The position numbers and the translations under genes were made by a program. Positions 44,601 to 53,218 of a DNA stretch of 64,000 nt are shown here, piece after piece. How positions within the stretch are numbered: the stretch's first letter is position 1; every line of letters starts with the position of its first letter. The stretch is from positions 1,304,115-1,368,114 of the forward strand of contig NZ_FRBQ01000001.1 of NCBI RefSeq assembly GCF_900142655.1, in the 5' to 3' direction. The notes beneath the pieces were generated by a model. That model had not been told where the DNA came from. It worked only from the letters and a program-made list of their open reading frames with translations, and did not search any database. Origin of the DNA: Phytopseudomonas punonensis. GTDB lineage: Bacteria > Pseudomonadota > Gammaproteobacteria > Pseudomonadales > Pseudomonadaceae.

Positions 44601-47600
44601 AACGGCAGCCTGCTCAGCGGAACGGCCGAAGCCGGCAGCACGGTCATTCTGACCGGATCGGGCGGTACCGTTATCGGCCAGGCAATCGCCGACGCTCAAG
44701 GCAACTGGAGCTTCCAGCCGGCCACACCGCTGGCCAATGCAACGGTGGTGAGCGCCAGCGCCCGCGATGCGGCGGGCAACGTGAGCGCGGCGGTCAGTAC
44801 CACGGTGGATAACCTCGCGCCTCAAGCGCCGGTCGTCCAGCCGAGCGACGGCACGCAGCTGGCCGGTACCGCCGAAGCCAGCAGCACGGTGATCATCAGC
44901 GATGCCAGCGGCCGCGTGATCGGCCAGACGACTGCCGACGCCAACGGCAACTGGTCGCTGACCCCCTCGCCCGTGCTGGCTGACAATGCCGCCGTTACCG
45001 TCGTAGCACGCGACGACGCCGGCAATACCAGCGCACCTGCCAGCCTGACCATCGATGCAGCAGCGCCCTCGACGCCGATCATCGAGCCCAGTAATGGCAT
45101 CGTCCTGCACGGGTTTTCCGAGCCAGGCAGCACCGTCACGCTGCGCGACGGCGCCGGCAACCTGATCGCCGAAATCACCACAACCGCCAATGGCACCTGG
45201 AGCACCACCCTTACCGCGCAACTGCCAGACGGCGCCCGCGTTACCGCGGTGGCGACGGATGCCACGGGCAACGTCAGCCCTGCCGCGTCCATTACCATCG
45301 ACGGCGTGCCGCCATCGGCTCCTGCGATCAACCCCAGCAGCGGCGCACAACTGAGCGGCAGCGCCGAACCCGGTAGCACGGTGATTCTCACCGGTGCCAA
45401 CGGCGTGCTGATCGGCCAGGTGACGACCGACGCAGGCGGTAACTGGTCATTCACGCCAGCCAGCGCCTTGCCAAACGGCACTCAGGTCAACGCCGTGGCC
45501 CGCGATGGCGCCGGCAACATCAGCGCCAACAGCAGCATGGTCACCGACAATGTCGCGCCTGCAGCGCCCAGCATCGCGCCCAGCAATGGCGCACAACTCA
45601 GCGGTACTGGCGAGGCCGGTAGCCTGCTGATCATCAGCGCCGGCAGCGTGGTGATCGGCCAAGTGCAGGTCAGTGCCCAGGGCACCTGGAGCTTCACACC
45701 CGACACACCACTGGCCAACGGCACCGCGGTCAGCATCGTCGCTCGCGATCCGACCGGTAACCAGAGCGCCCCCGTCGGCATTACGGTGGATGCCATGGCG
45801 CCCAACACGCCCACCATCGCGCCCAGCAACGGCAACCAGCTCAGTGGCAGCGCTGAGGCCGGCAGCACCGTCATTCTCACCGGGCCGGGCGGCGTAACCA
45901 TTGGCCAGACGACGGCAGACGGCAGCGGTAACTGGTCCTTCACACCGCAGAACCCATTGCGCGATGGCACCCAAGTCGATGTGGTGGCCCGCGATGCTGC
46001 GGGCAATACCAGCCAACCGGGCAGTACCGTGATAGACGCACTACCGCCCGCCACGCCGACGATCTCGCCGAGCAGCGGATCGGGCGTACTGAGCGGCACC
46101 GCCGACCCCGACAGCACGCTGTTGCTGACCATCGGCAATGCCGCGCCGGTAACGGTTCAGGTCAACGCCAACGGCACCTGGAGCTATCCGATCACCGGCC
46201 AGTTGGCCAACAACACCCAGGTTTCCGTGGTGGCCCGCGATACGCTTGGCAACACCAGCCCGGCGGCGACCACCACTATCGACGCCCAGGCGCCAGCCGC
46301 ACCGGTAATCGACCCCAGCAATGGCACCCAGGTGAGCGGCACCGCCGAAGCCGGCAGCCTGGTCACCATCACTGGCCCCAATGGGTTTAGCCAGACCACC
46401 ACCGCCGACGCCAATGGCAACTGGTCGATCACCCCGGCCAGCGCCCTCTCCAATGGCACCCAACTGACAGTGCGGGCTATCGATGCGGTGGGTAACCAGA
46501 GCCCGCCAGCCAGCGTGATAGTCGACGCGACCCTGCCACAGCACCCGACCATCGAACCCAGCAACGGCGGAGAACTCAGCGGTACCGCACTAGCGGGAGC
46601 CACCGTGCAGCTGACCGACGGCACGGGCGCCGTCATCGGTCAGGCCGTCGCCGATGCTCAGGGCAACTGGACTTTCACCCCGCAGACGCCACTGGCCAAC
46701 GGCACCACGGTCAACGCCACGATCACGGTGTCCGGCCTGAGCAGTGCCCCAGCCTCAACGGTGATCGACAGCGTCGCCCCCAATGCCCCGACTATCGCCG
46801 CCAGCAATGGCACGCAACTCAGCGGCACCGCCGAAGCGGGTGCCACGGTGATTCTTACCGCATCGGGCGGCGTCAGCATCGGCCAGGCGACTGCGGACGC
46901 CAATGGCAACTGGACCTTCACGCCCACGCCCGCCCTGGCCGACGGGCTGGTGGTGACCGCCGTGGCACGGGACGCCGCCGGCAACAGCAGTGGCTCGGCC
47001 ACCACGACCATCGACGCACAGCCGCCAGCCACCCCGACGATCGAAGCCAGCAATGGCGTACGGGTCACCGGCACTGCCGAAGCGGGCATTACCGTGGTCG
47101 TCACCGATGGCAGCGGCCGGGTGATCGGCCAGACCACTGCGGCGGCTGATGGAACCTGGACACTGTCACCTTCGCCGGCCTTGCCCAATGGCACGGTGGT
47201 CAATGCTGTCGCCCGGGACACCCTCGGCAATACCAGTGGCTCGGTCAGCACCACCGTCGACACCGTGGCGCCGGTCACGCCGACTATCTCAACCAGCAAT
47301 GGCGTCGAACTCAGCGGCACGGCAGAGGCTGGCAGCACGGTGCTGATCACCGGTCCCGGCGGGACGACCATTGGCCAGGTAACCGCCGACGCGGCTGGCA
47401 ACTGGAGCATGAGACCTTCGCCATCCCTCGCTGACGGCACCGAAGTAACGGTGGTGTCCCGTGATGCCGCCGGCAACATCAGCCCATCCGCCAGCACCGT
47501 GATCGATGCTCAGGTGCCCGAGCACCCCACCATCGAACCGAGCAATGGCCTGACCCTTAGCGGCACGGCGGAGGCCGGCAGCACCATCATTCTCACCGGC

Positions 47601-50600
47601 GCCGGTGGCGTACCGATCAACACCGGTACCATCACGGCCGATGCCGACGGCAAGTGGAGCGTTACCCTGAGCCCGGCGTTGCCGGATGGCAGCCTAGTTA
47701 CCGTGGTGGCCCGTGACACACTGGGCAACGAAAGCGCGCCGGCCAGCATCCTGATCGATGGCATCGCACCGCTTGCACCGGTGATCGCGCCGAGCAACGG
47801 CCAGCTCATTACCGGCACCGCCGAAGCCGGCAGCATCGTGACGATCAGAGCCGGGGGCACCGTGATCGGCACGGCGCAGGTCAGCGCCAACGGCAGCTGG
47901 ACGTTCAACCCTGGCAATGCCGCAGGCAACGGCACCAGCATCACCGCTACAGCGACCGATGCAGCAGGCAACGTGAGTTCACCATCGGCCGCCGTCACCA
48001 TCGACAACCAAGCACCACCTCGGCCCACTATCGAGCCGAGCAATGGCATCGTCCTGAGCGGCACGGCGGAAGCCGGCAGCACGGTGATCATCACCGGCGT
48101 GGGCGGTGTCGCCATCGCTCAGGCAGTGGCCGATGGCAGCGGCAACTGGTCGTTCGTGCCGCCAGTGGCTCTCACCAATAACACCCAGGTCACCGTGGTG
48201 GCTCGGGATGCGGCCGGCAATACCAGCGCGGCGACAAGCCTGGTTATCGACACCGTACCGCCTGCCGCCCCGGTTGTTCAGCCGAGCAATGGCGTGCTGC
48301 TCAGCGGTACGGCCGAAGCCGGTAGCACGGTGATCGTTACCGGCCCGGGTGGCGTGGTCATTGGCGAGGCCACAGTGAGTGCGGGCGGAGCCTGGACTTA
48401 CCCCGTGAGCTCCCCCTTGCAGCATGGCACGGTAATCAGCGTCAGCGCCCAGGATCCGGCGGGCAATACCGGACCGGCCACCGCCATCACCATCGACGCA
48501 ATCGCCCCTGCTCTACCAACCATCGAGGCCACCAACGGCCTTGCATTTCGCGGCACCGCCGAAGCGGGCAGCACCGTGACGCTCACCGCCAGCGGCAACA
48601 CCATTGCCACCTTAACGGCCGACGCCAGCGGCAACTGGAGCTACACGCCGGGGACCACCCTGGCCAACGGCATAGTGGTCACTGTCGGCTCGCGGGATGC
48701 AGCCGGCAACCAGAGCCCCGTCGCCAGCACCACGGTCGACAGCATCGCCCCGCTTGCGCCAGTCATCGCCGCCAGCAACGGCACAGAGCTCAGCGGCACC
48801 GCCGAGGCCGGCAGCACCATACGGCTGAGCGTGGGCGGGCTGCAGATCGCCGAGGTGCCCGTGGATGCCAATGGCAACTGGCATTACTTACCTACGCTAC
48901 CGCTGGCCGACAACACCGAGGTTACGGCTATAGCCGTAGACGCCGCCGGCAACCTTAGCGGCGCCGCCAGCGTGACCGTGGATGACAGCGTGCCCGACCT
49001 GCCAGCCGTGCAAGCCAGCAACGGCAGCGTACTCAGCGGCACGGCGGAGCCCGGTAGCCTCATCACCATCCGCATCGCGGGTCAGGCAGACGTGCAGGTC
49101 ACCGCCGATGCCACCACGGGCGCCTGGTCACAGACCTTTTCACCCGTCATCCCCAATGGCACCTCGGTCAGTATCACCGCTACCGATGCCACCAATAACG
49201 TCAGCGCGCCGACAATCGTGGTGATCGACGGCCTGGCACCTGCTCTCCCCACCATCGCGCCCAGCAACGGCACCGTGCTGAGCGGCACGGCCGAAGCGGG
49301 CAGCACGGTGATTCTTACCGACTCGGGCGGCGGCGCTATCGGCCAGGCGATCGCTGACGCTCAGGGCACCTGGAGCTTCACACCGCAGGCGCCGCTGATC
49401 AATGGCACGCAGGTAAGCGTGGTAGCACGCGATGCTGCCGGTAATACCAGCCAGTCCGCCAATACGACCATCGATAACGTTGCGCCTGCCGTCCCGACCA
49501 TCCAGGCCAGCAACGGCGTGGTGCTGACGGGCACGGCCGAAGCCAACAGCACGGTGATCCTTGCCGGCCCCGGCGGCATCCGCATCGGTACCGCGAGCAC
49601 CGACGGCGCCGGTAACTGGACCTTCACATCGAGCCCGGCCCTGGCCAACGGCGTGGTGGTGACCGCAGTCGCCCGCGATGCCGCCGGCAATACCAGCAGC
49701 TCGGTCAGCACCACGGTCGATGCCGTGGCGCCCAGCGCACCGCTTATTCAGGCAAGCAATGGCGCCTCGCTCAGCGGTACCGCCGAAGCGGGCAGCACGG
49801 TGCTTGTTACCGGCCCAGGCGGCACGGTGATCGGGCAGACAACCGCCACGGCCAACGGCACCTGGAGCATTACGCCGAATAGCCCCCTGGCCAATGGCGT
49901 TGTCGTCAACGCGGTGGCTCGCGACGCCGCCGGCAACACCAGCGGTTCGAGCAGTACCACTATCGACACCGTTGCGCCTGACGCCCCGACCATCCAGCCC
50001 AGCCGAGGCACCGTGCTTACTGGCACAGCCGAGGCCGGCAGCACCGTCGTTCTCACCGGGCCCAATGGCACCATCGGCACCACAACCGCTGCCGCCAACG
50101 GCACCTGGAGCTTCACACCGAGTACGCCGGTACCCCATGGCACGACAGTCAACGTCGTCGCCAAAGACGCCGCTGGCAATCAAAGCGTTCCGGCAAGCAC
50201 TACCATCGACAGCCAGGCACCGAATGCGCCAAGCAACCTGTTCGTCAGCGTCGATGGCACTCTGCTCACCGGCACCGCCGAAGCGGGTACCCAGGTACGC
50301 ATCGTGGTCAACGGCAATGTGGCCAACCCGATCACGGTGACCGCCACTGCAGCAGGCACCTTCGCGGCGGTGCTGATCCCGGCGCTGGTGGCAGGCCAGG
50401 CGATCGCCGTGACCGCAACCGATGCCGCGGGCAATGTCAGCGTCTCTGCGGGCACCAACGCGCCCAATCTGTCGGCACCGACCATCAGCGTGCCGGAATC
50501 CCTCGACACCTACATCAATGCGGCCGAGGCCGCCGACGGCATTCAGGTTCGTGTCGGGCTGGCCACGGGCGTGCGCGCCGGTGACACCGTTACCCTCACC

Positions 50601-51947
50601 TACACCGGTACCGGGGGCTACACCTTCAACCAGACCCACACCGTAACCGCTGCCGAAGCGCTGGCCGGCAATGCCGTGGTATCGGTAGTACCACCAGGCG
50701 GCAGTTTTCCACAGGGCGCTGCGGCGGTTACCGCCCATATCAACAACGGTGCCAACTCCCAGGCCGCGAACTTCACGGTCGACACCATCGCGCCTACGTC
50801 ACCGGTGCTGAACCTGGTCGGCAATTTACTGACCATCTCCGGCGAGCCGAACAGCCAATTGACCGTGCGCATCGATCTCGGCGGCACCGTCGCCACCGCC
50901 ACGGTCACCGCCAACAACGCCGGGCTGGCCTCGGTGAACCTGTTGAGCGGCCTGAATATCAACCTGACCTGGGACCAACTGCTCAGCGCCCAAGTAACGG
51001 TGTCGGCCCGGGACCAGGCCGGCAACCAGAGCAACCTCGCCGCCCTGGGCCTGGGCACCAGCCTGCTGCTGCAACCGATCACCCTCGGCAACCTCGCCGT
51101 GGATGCCAACCTGAGCGTCCTCAACCTGCCAGCCGCGCGGCTCGGCGTCAGCGGTAAGACCGTTGCGGGTGCAGCCCTGGCAGTCGAGGTGCTGACCCCG
51201 GCGGGCTACATCGGCCTCGCGCCATTGGCAGCCGACGGCGCCGGCAACTTCTCCATCAACCTGCTCAGCCCCAGTGTGCTCAGCCAGCTCGGGCTGTCGC
51301 TGACCCAAATTCTCAATCTGGGTGGCGATCTCGCCCTACGTATCACTGCCACATCAGGCGGCAAGACCAGCGGTCTTTACACGGTGGATCTAGATCCGCT
51401 GGGCCTGCTCGGCCTGACCATCGGCACCGTACGGGTCGATGGCACGACAGCCGACGACATCCTTTCCGGCAGCGCCACCATCGCTAACGAGCGGATCTTC
51501 GCCGGCAATGGCAACGATCTGATCCTCAATGTTGGCGCCGGTGATCGCGTGGATGCCGGTGCCGGCAACGACACTATCCAGATCCGCGCCACCAACTTCG
51601 GCAGCATCGACGGAGGTATCGGCTTCGATACCGTGGTGTTCGACGGCGGTATCGACATCAATTACGGCGCCGCCGGCATCGGCACGCTGAGCAATATCGA
51701 GCGCATCGACCTCGGCACCGGTGACTCGGGCAGCACCTTGACGCTGACTGCTGCGGCAGTCGATGCCATGACCGATTCGCGCAACACCCTGCAGATCACC
51801 GGTGAGAGCAACGACACCCTGAAGGTCAGCAGCAGTGCCGTGAAGGGCGGAACGCAGTTGCTGGAAGGCATCGTCTACGACGTCTATACCTACGGGAACA
51901 CCACGCTGTTAGTGGAAGAGAACACGGTGCAGGTTGTAGTCAGTTGA
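41604..51947 (+). CDS. bapA: BapA-like giant repeat adhesin, type I secreted
   Basis: The protein has 3,447 residues from ATG 41604, with GGGAGAG upstream; a start at 41589 is less likely. Residues 1-115 form the BapA-type N-terminal prefix. A Gly/Ala-rich hydrophobic stretch follows (about 118-148, with TSAAGAAGG), then a Gly/Asn/Ser linker (154-177). From about 178 to 2960 run tandem Ig-like domains, 32 of them near-identical units of about 82 residues with SGTAEAGST and ARDAAGNxS motifs. The C-terminal 480 residues hold divergent Ig-like domains and an RTX-like segment (GNGNDLIL, GAGNDTIQ near 3301-3325). There is no Sec signal, as expected for type I export by the TolC/ABC/adaptor genes just downstream. 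It is a cell-surface biofilm adhesin. Confidence 0.93.
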   Translation: MAVEAKVAPIGQQVNQATTQVISNTLPLSESSHVALNIPPEAVASYSREGTDLIVQMQNGEVLRISNFYTATEQPSQLYLVGEEEQLMAVDLSQAAASDGILAASYASESTLSGFTSLTSAAGAAGGTLGLGAGAIIGGVAIAGGVAVADEVSRGNDSGSNNDGGGSTQPPVDNQPPAAATNLQLSQDSRFLTGNAEPNATVRVDVNGTLYTATADANGNFTVAFSSPLIGGEIITVVVVDAAGNTSTPETLNAPLIAQPSTVDPSNGTELSGSATPNSTITIMHPNGQVLAQTTANPDGTWSVNPSPAWPDGTLVDVHTVAPGGFRPPVIRIVIDKTPPTAPSVEASNGTQLVGTAEPNSTITLTINGNTPVTVTAGADGTWSYQPDSALTHNTPVIITATDRAGNISQQTTLNIDAQAPGQPTVSNSNGTVFSGTAEAGSTVILSSASGVIGQAPVDANGNWHFTASPAIANGGQVSVVARDPAGNVGQPGTVVVNNALPNAPVIATSNGTLIFGTADAGSEVIVSVNGTEIGRTTTDANGAWSITPSPALANATVITAVASTPAGTSAATTLIIDAAQPLPPDVNPSNGSELSGTAEPGGKIILIYSNGDLIGQTAADADGNWNFIPTTPLANGANLEVVVRDAAGNTSDPAAVQIDRTPPAAPQVDPSDGSTLSGKAEANSSVVITGPGGIIIAEVVADANGDWSFTPATPLGNGTPLTITARDPAGNISPPGTVTIDAEPPAAPTLNPTNGGLLSGTAEPGSTVIIRIGTSPATEVEVLADGNGNWSHYPSAPIANGISIQVSARDASGNESDPTIGSVDAEAPDTPVINPSNGSQLSGTAEPGSTITIRVPGAPDQTATTNTDGVWTFTPAPPLANGTNVTVTATDAAGNQSPVANQTIDATLPASPTIEPSTGSQFSGTAAAGALVVLTGPGGVALGQATADSNGNWTITPPTPQPNGTSVSATVVANGASSAPATTVTDNVAPATPTLKPSNGSLLSGTAEAGSTVILTGSGGTVIGQAIADAQGNWSFQPATPLANATVVSASARDAAGNVSAAVSTTVDNLAPQAPVVQPSDGTQLAGTAEASSTVIISDASGRVIGQTTADANGNWSLTPSPVLADNAAVTVVARDDAGNTSAPASLTIDAAAPSTPIIEPSNGIVLHGFSEPGSTVTLRDGAGNLIAEITTTANGTWSTTLTAQLPDGARVTAVATDATGNVSPAASITIDGVPPSAPAINPSSGAQLSGSAEPGSTVILTGANGVLIGQVTTDAGGNWSFTPASALPNGTQVNAVARDGAGNISANSSMVTDNVAPAAPSIAPSNGAQLSGTGEAGSLLIISAGSVVIGQVQVSAQGTWSFTPDTPLANGTAVSIVARDPTGNQSAPVGITVDAMAPNTPTIAPSNGNQLSGSAEAGSTVILTGPGGVTIGQTTADGSGNWSFTPQNPLRDGTQVDVVARDAAGNTSQPGSTVIDALPPATPTISPSSGSGVLSGTADPDSTLLLTIGNAAPVTVQVNANGTWSYPITGQLANNTQVSVVARDTLGNTSPAATTTIDAQAPAAPVIDPSNGTQVSGTAEAGSLVTITGPNGFSQTTTADANGNWSITPASALSNGTQLTVRAIDAVGNQSPPASVIVDATLPQHPTIEPSNGGELSGTALAGATVQLTDGTGAVIGQAVADAQGNWTFTPQTPLANGTTVNATITVSGLSSAPASTVIDSVAPNAPTIAASNGTQLSGTAEAGATVILTASGGVSIGQATADANGNWTFTPTPALADGLVVTAVARDAAGNSSGSATTTIDAQPPATPTIEASNGVRVTGTAEAGITVVVTDGSGRVIGQTTAAADGTWTLSPSPALPNGTVVNAVARDTLGNTSGSVSTTVDTVAPVTPTISTSNGVELSGTAEAGSTVLITGPGGTTIGQVTADAAGNWSMRPSPSLADGTEVTVVSRDAAGNISPSASTVIDAQVPEHPTIEPSNGLTLSGTAEAGSTIILTGAGGVPINTGTITADADGKWSVTLSPALPDGSLVTVVARDTLGNESAPASILIDGIAPLAPVIAPSNGQLITGTAEAGSIVTIRAGGTVIGTAQVSANGSWTFNPGNAAGNGTSITATATDAAGNVSSPSAAVTIDNQAPPRPTIEPSNGIVLSGTAEAGSTVIITGVGGVAIAQAVADGSGNWSFVPPVALTNNTQVTVVARDAAGNTSAATSLVIDTVPPAAPVVQPSNGVLLSGTAEAGSTVIVTGPGGVVIGEATVSAGGAWTYPVSSPLQHGTVISVSAQDPAGNTGPATAITIDAIAPALPTIEATNGLAFRGTAEAGSTVTLTASGNTIATLTADASGNWSYTPGTTLANGIVVTVGSRDAAGNQSPVASTTVDSIAPLAPVIAASNGTELSGTAEAGSTIRLSVGGLQIAEVPVDANGNWHYLPTLPLADNTEVTAIAVDAAGNLSGAASVTVDDSVPDLPAVQASNGSVLSGTAEPGSLITIRIAGQADVQVTADATTGAWSQTFSPVIPNGTSVSITATDATNNVSAPTIVVIDGLAPALPTIAPSNGTVLSGTAEAGSTVILTDSGGGAIGQAIADAQGTWSFTPQAPLINGTQVSVVARDAAGNTSQSANTTIDNVAPAVPTIQASNGVVLTGTAEANSTVILAGPGGIRIGTASTDGAGNWTFTSSPALANGVVVTAVARDAAGNTSSSVSTTVDAVAPSAPLIQASNGASLSGTAEAGSTVLVTGPGGTVIGQTTATANGTWSITPNSPLANGVVVNAVARDAAGNTSGSSSTTIDTVAPDAPTIQPSRGTVLTGTAEAGSTVVLTGPNGTIGTTTAAANGTWSFTPSTPVPHGTTVNVVAKDAAGNQSVPASTTIDSQAPNAPSNLFVSVDGTLLTGTAEAGTQVRIVVNGNVANPITVTATAAGTFAAVLIPALVAGQAIAVTATDAAGNVSVSAGTNAPNLSAPTISVPESLDTYINAAEAADGIQVRVGLATGVRAGDTVTLTYTGTGGYTFNQTHTVTAAEALAGNAVVSVVPPGGSFPQGAAAVTAHINNGANSQAANFTVDTIAPTSPVLNLVGNLLTISGEPNSQLTVRIDLGGTVATATVTANNAGLASVNLLSGLNINLTWDQLLSAQVTVSARDQAGNQSNLAALGLGTSLLLQPITLGNLAVDANLSVLNLPAARLGVSGKTVAGAALAVEVLTPAGYIGLAPLAADGAGNFSINLLSPSVLSQLGLSLTQILNLGGDLALRITATSGGKTSGLYTVDLDPLGLLGLTIGTVRVDGTTADDILSGSATIANERIFAGNGNDLILNVGAGDRVDAGAGNDTIQIRATNFGSIDGGIGFDTVVFDGGIDINYGAAGIGTLSNIERIDLGTGDSGSTLTLTAAAVDAMTDSRNTLQITGESNDTLKVSSSAVKGGTQLLEGIVYDVYTYGNTTLLVEENTVQVVVS
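42389..50227 (+). repeat. 32 tandem ~245-bp repeats encoding Ig-like domains
   Basis: Units open with a codon set for (I/V)xPSNGTxLSGTAEAGST and close with (I/V)DxxAPxxP. I count 32 consecutive copies with average spacing near 245 bp (82 codons). Copies 6-8, 10-15 and 17-32 are closest to each other; the first four are more diverged. The array is a likely site for copy-number change by recombination and for assembly collapse. Confidence 0.88.
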
Positions 51948-51967
51948 TAGGGAAATCGTCGTACCGT

Positions 51968-53218
51968 ATGCACACATCTCATTGTCGATGGGCCGCGCGC
52001 CTGGCATTCGCATTGTGTCTGCCAGCCAGTGTGCTGGCGATGCCACTGGATCAGGCCGTACGCAACGGCCTGGCTATTCACCCACAGGTGCGCGCTGCCG
52101 GCTCCGAAGCGGCCCGCGCCGATACCGAAGTGAAGATCGCCAAGGGCGGCTACTACCCGTCGCTGTCGCTGTCCGGTGGGCCGCGTGAATTCGACTTCGG
52201 CGAAACCGTGTATGACGTTACCGTCTCGCAGATGCTCTACGACTGGGGCCGCGTCGACAGCCAAGTGGATACCGCCAAGGCGACCCAGCGCCAGCTCTCG
52301 GCCACCGCCGAAGTTACCCGTGAAGATGCCGCGCTGGATATCGTCGAGACCTACCTCGATGTGCTGGTCGCGCAGCGCCGCATTGATGCGGTGCGCCGCC
52401 ACATTCGCCTGCTAGACGACATCCGTGGGATGACCGAGGCACGCGGCGCCGACGGCTATTCCGATCGCAGCGAGCAAGACCGTGCCGGCCTGGAAATCGC
52501 CCGTGCCCAGGAGCAGTTGGCGCTGGAAAAAGGCGCCCTGCTCGATGCCGGCAACCAGTTCGCACTGTTGGTCGGTGCTCCGCCTGAAGGCCTGGCTGAA
52601 CCACGCCCGCAGTCCATGCAGCGCTACCTGGCGACCCGCGACCTGCCGCGGCTGATTACCAGCTCACCGCTCTATCAACGCGCCATGGAGGACACCAGCC
52701 TGGCCGAAGCCGAGCTGCGTGGCACCAAGGCGGCACTGCTGCCGCAACTGAACCTAGAGGCTTCGGCCACGCGGCGGGAGATCGGCGGGCGCTTACAAAA
52801 CGATTCGATGGTCAATCTGCGCCTGCGCATGGACACCATCCAGGGCTTGTCCAACTTCCAGCGCCCCACCGCTGCAGCGCAGCGCCTGGAGTCCGCTAGC
52901 TGGGGCCAGGATGCCATCCAACGAGACATTCGCCGACAGTTGCAGAGCCTGTTCGACATCGGCGATTCGCTGCTCTGGCGCGAGCATGCGCTGGCCGTGC
53001 AGGTGCGTGATTCCGAGCAGGTCGGCGGCCTGTACCGCGAGCAGTTCGAAGTGGGCCGCCGCGACGTGATCGACCTGCTCACCGTGCAGCGCGAGCGTTT
53101 CGAAGCCGAGCGCCAGCTGATCGTCATGCAGGTCGAGCGCCTGCGCCTGGAATACCGCGCCGCCGCGCAGATCGGCCTGCTCGGCCCCCTGTTGGAGAAC
53201 GGCCTGAATGGATCCTGA
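51968..53218 (+). CDS. bapB: TolC-like outer-membrane protein of the Bap secretion system
   Basis: The protein has 416 residues from ATG 51968, with a signal peptide cleaved near VLAMPLDQAV. The repeated TolC pattern follows: LDQAVRNGLAIHPQVRAAGSE, YDVTVSQMLYDWGRVDSQ, and QFEVGRRDVIDLLTVQRERF near the end. This is the AggA/LapE/BapB class of type I channels. It lies 20 bases after bapA and overlaps bapC by 11 bases. Confidence 0.92.
   Translation: MHTSHCRWAARLAFALCLPASVLAMPLDQAVRNGLAIHPQVRAAGSEAARADTEVKIAKGGYYPSLSLSGGPREFDFGETVYDVTVSQMLYDWGRVDSQVDTAKATQRQLSATAEVTREDAALDIVETYLDVLVAQRRIDAVRRHIRLLDDIRGMTEARGADGYSDRSEQDRAGLEIARAQEQLALEKGALLDAGNQFALLVGAPPEGLAEPRPQSMQRYLATRDLPRLITSSPLYQRAMEDTSLAEAELRGTKAALLPQLNLEASATRREIGGRLQNDSMVNLRLRMDTIQGLSNFQRPTAAAQRLESASWGQDAIQRDIRRQLQSLFDIGDSLLWREHALAVQVRDSEQVGGLYREQFEVGRRDVIDLLTVQRERFEAERQLIVMQVERLRLEYRAAAQIGLLGPLLENGLNGS

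Noticed and set aside
42389..50227. Possible CRISPR-like periodicity
   Set aside because: The ~245-bp units are coding, in frame, and translate to Ig-like domains; they are not short palindromic repeats with unique spacers.
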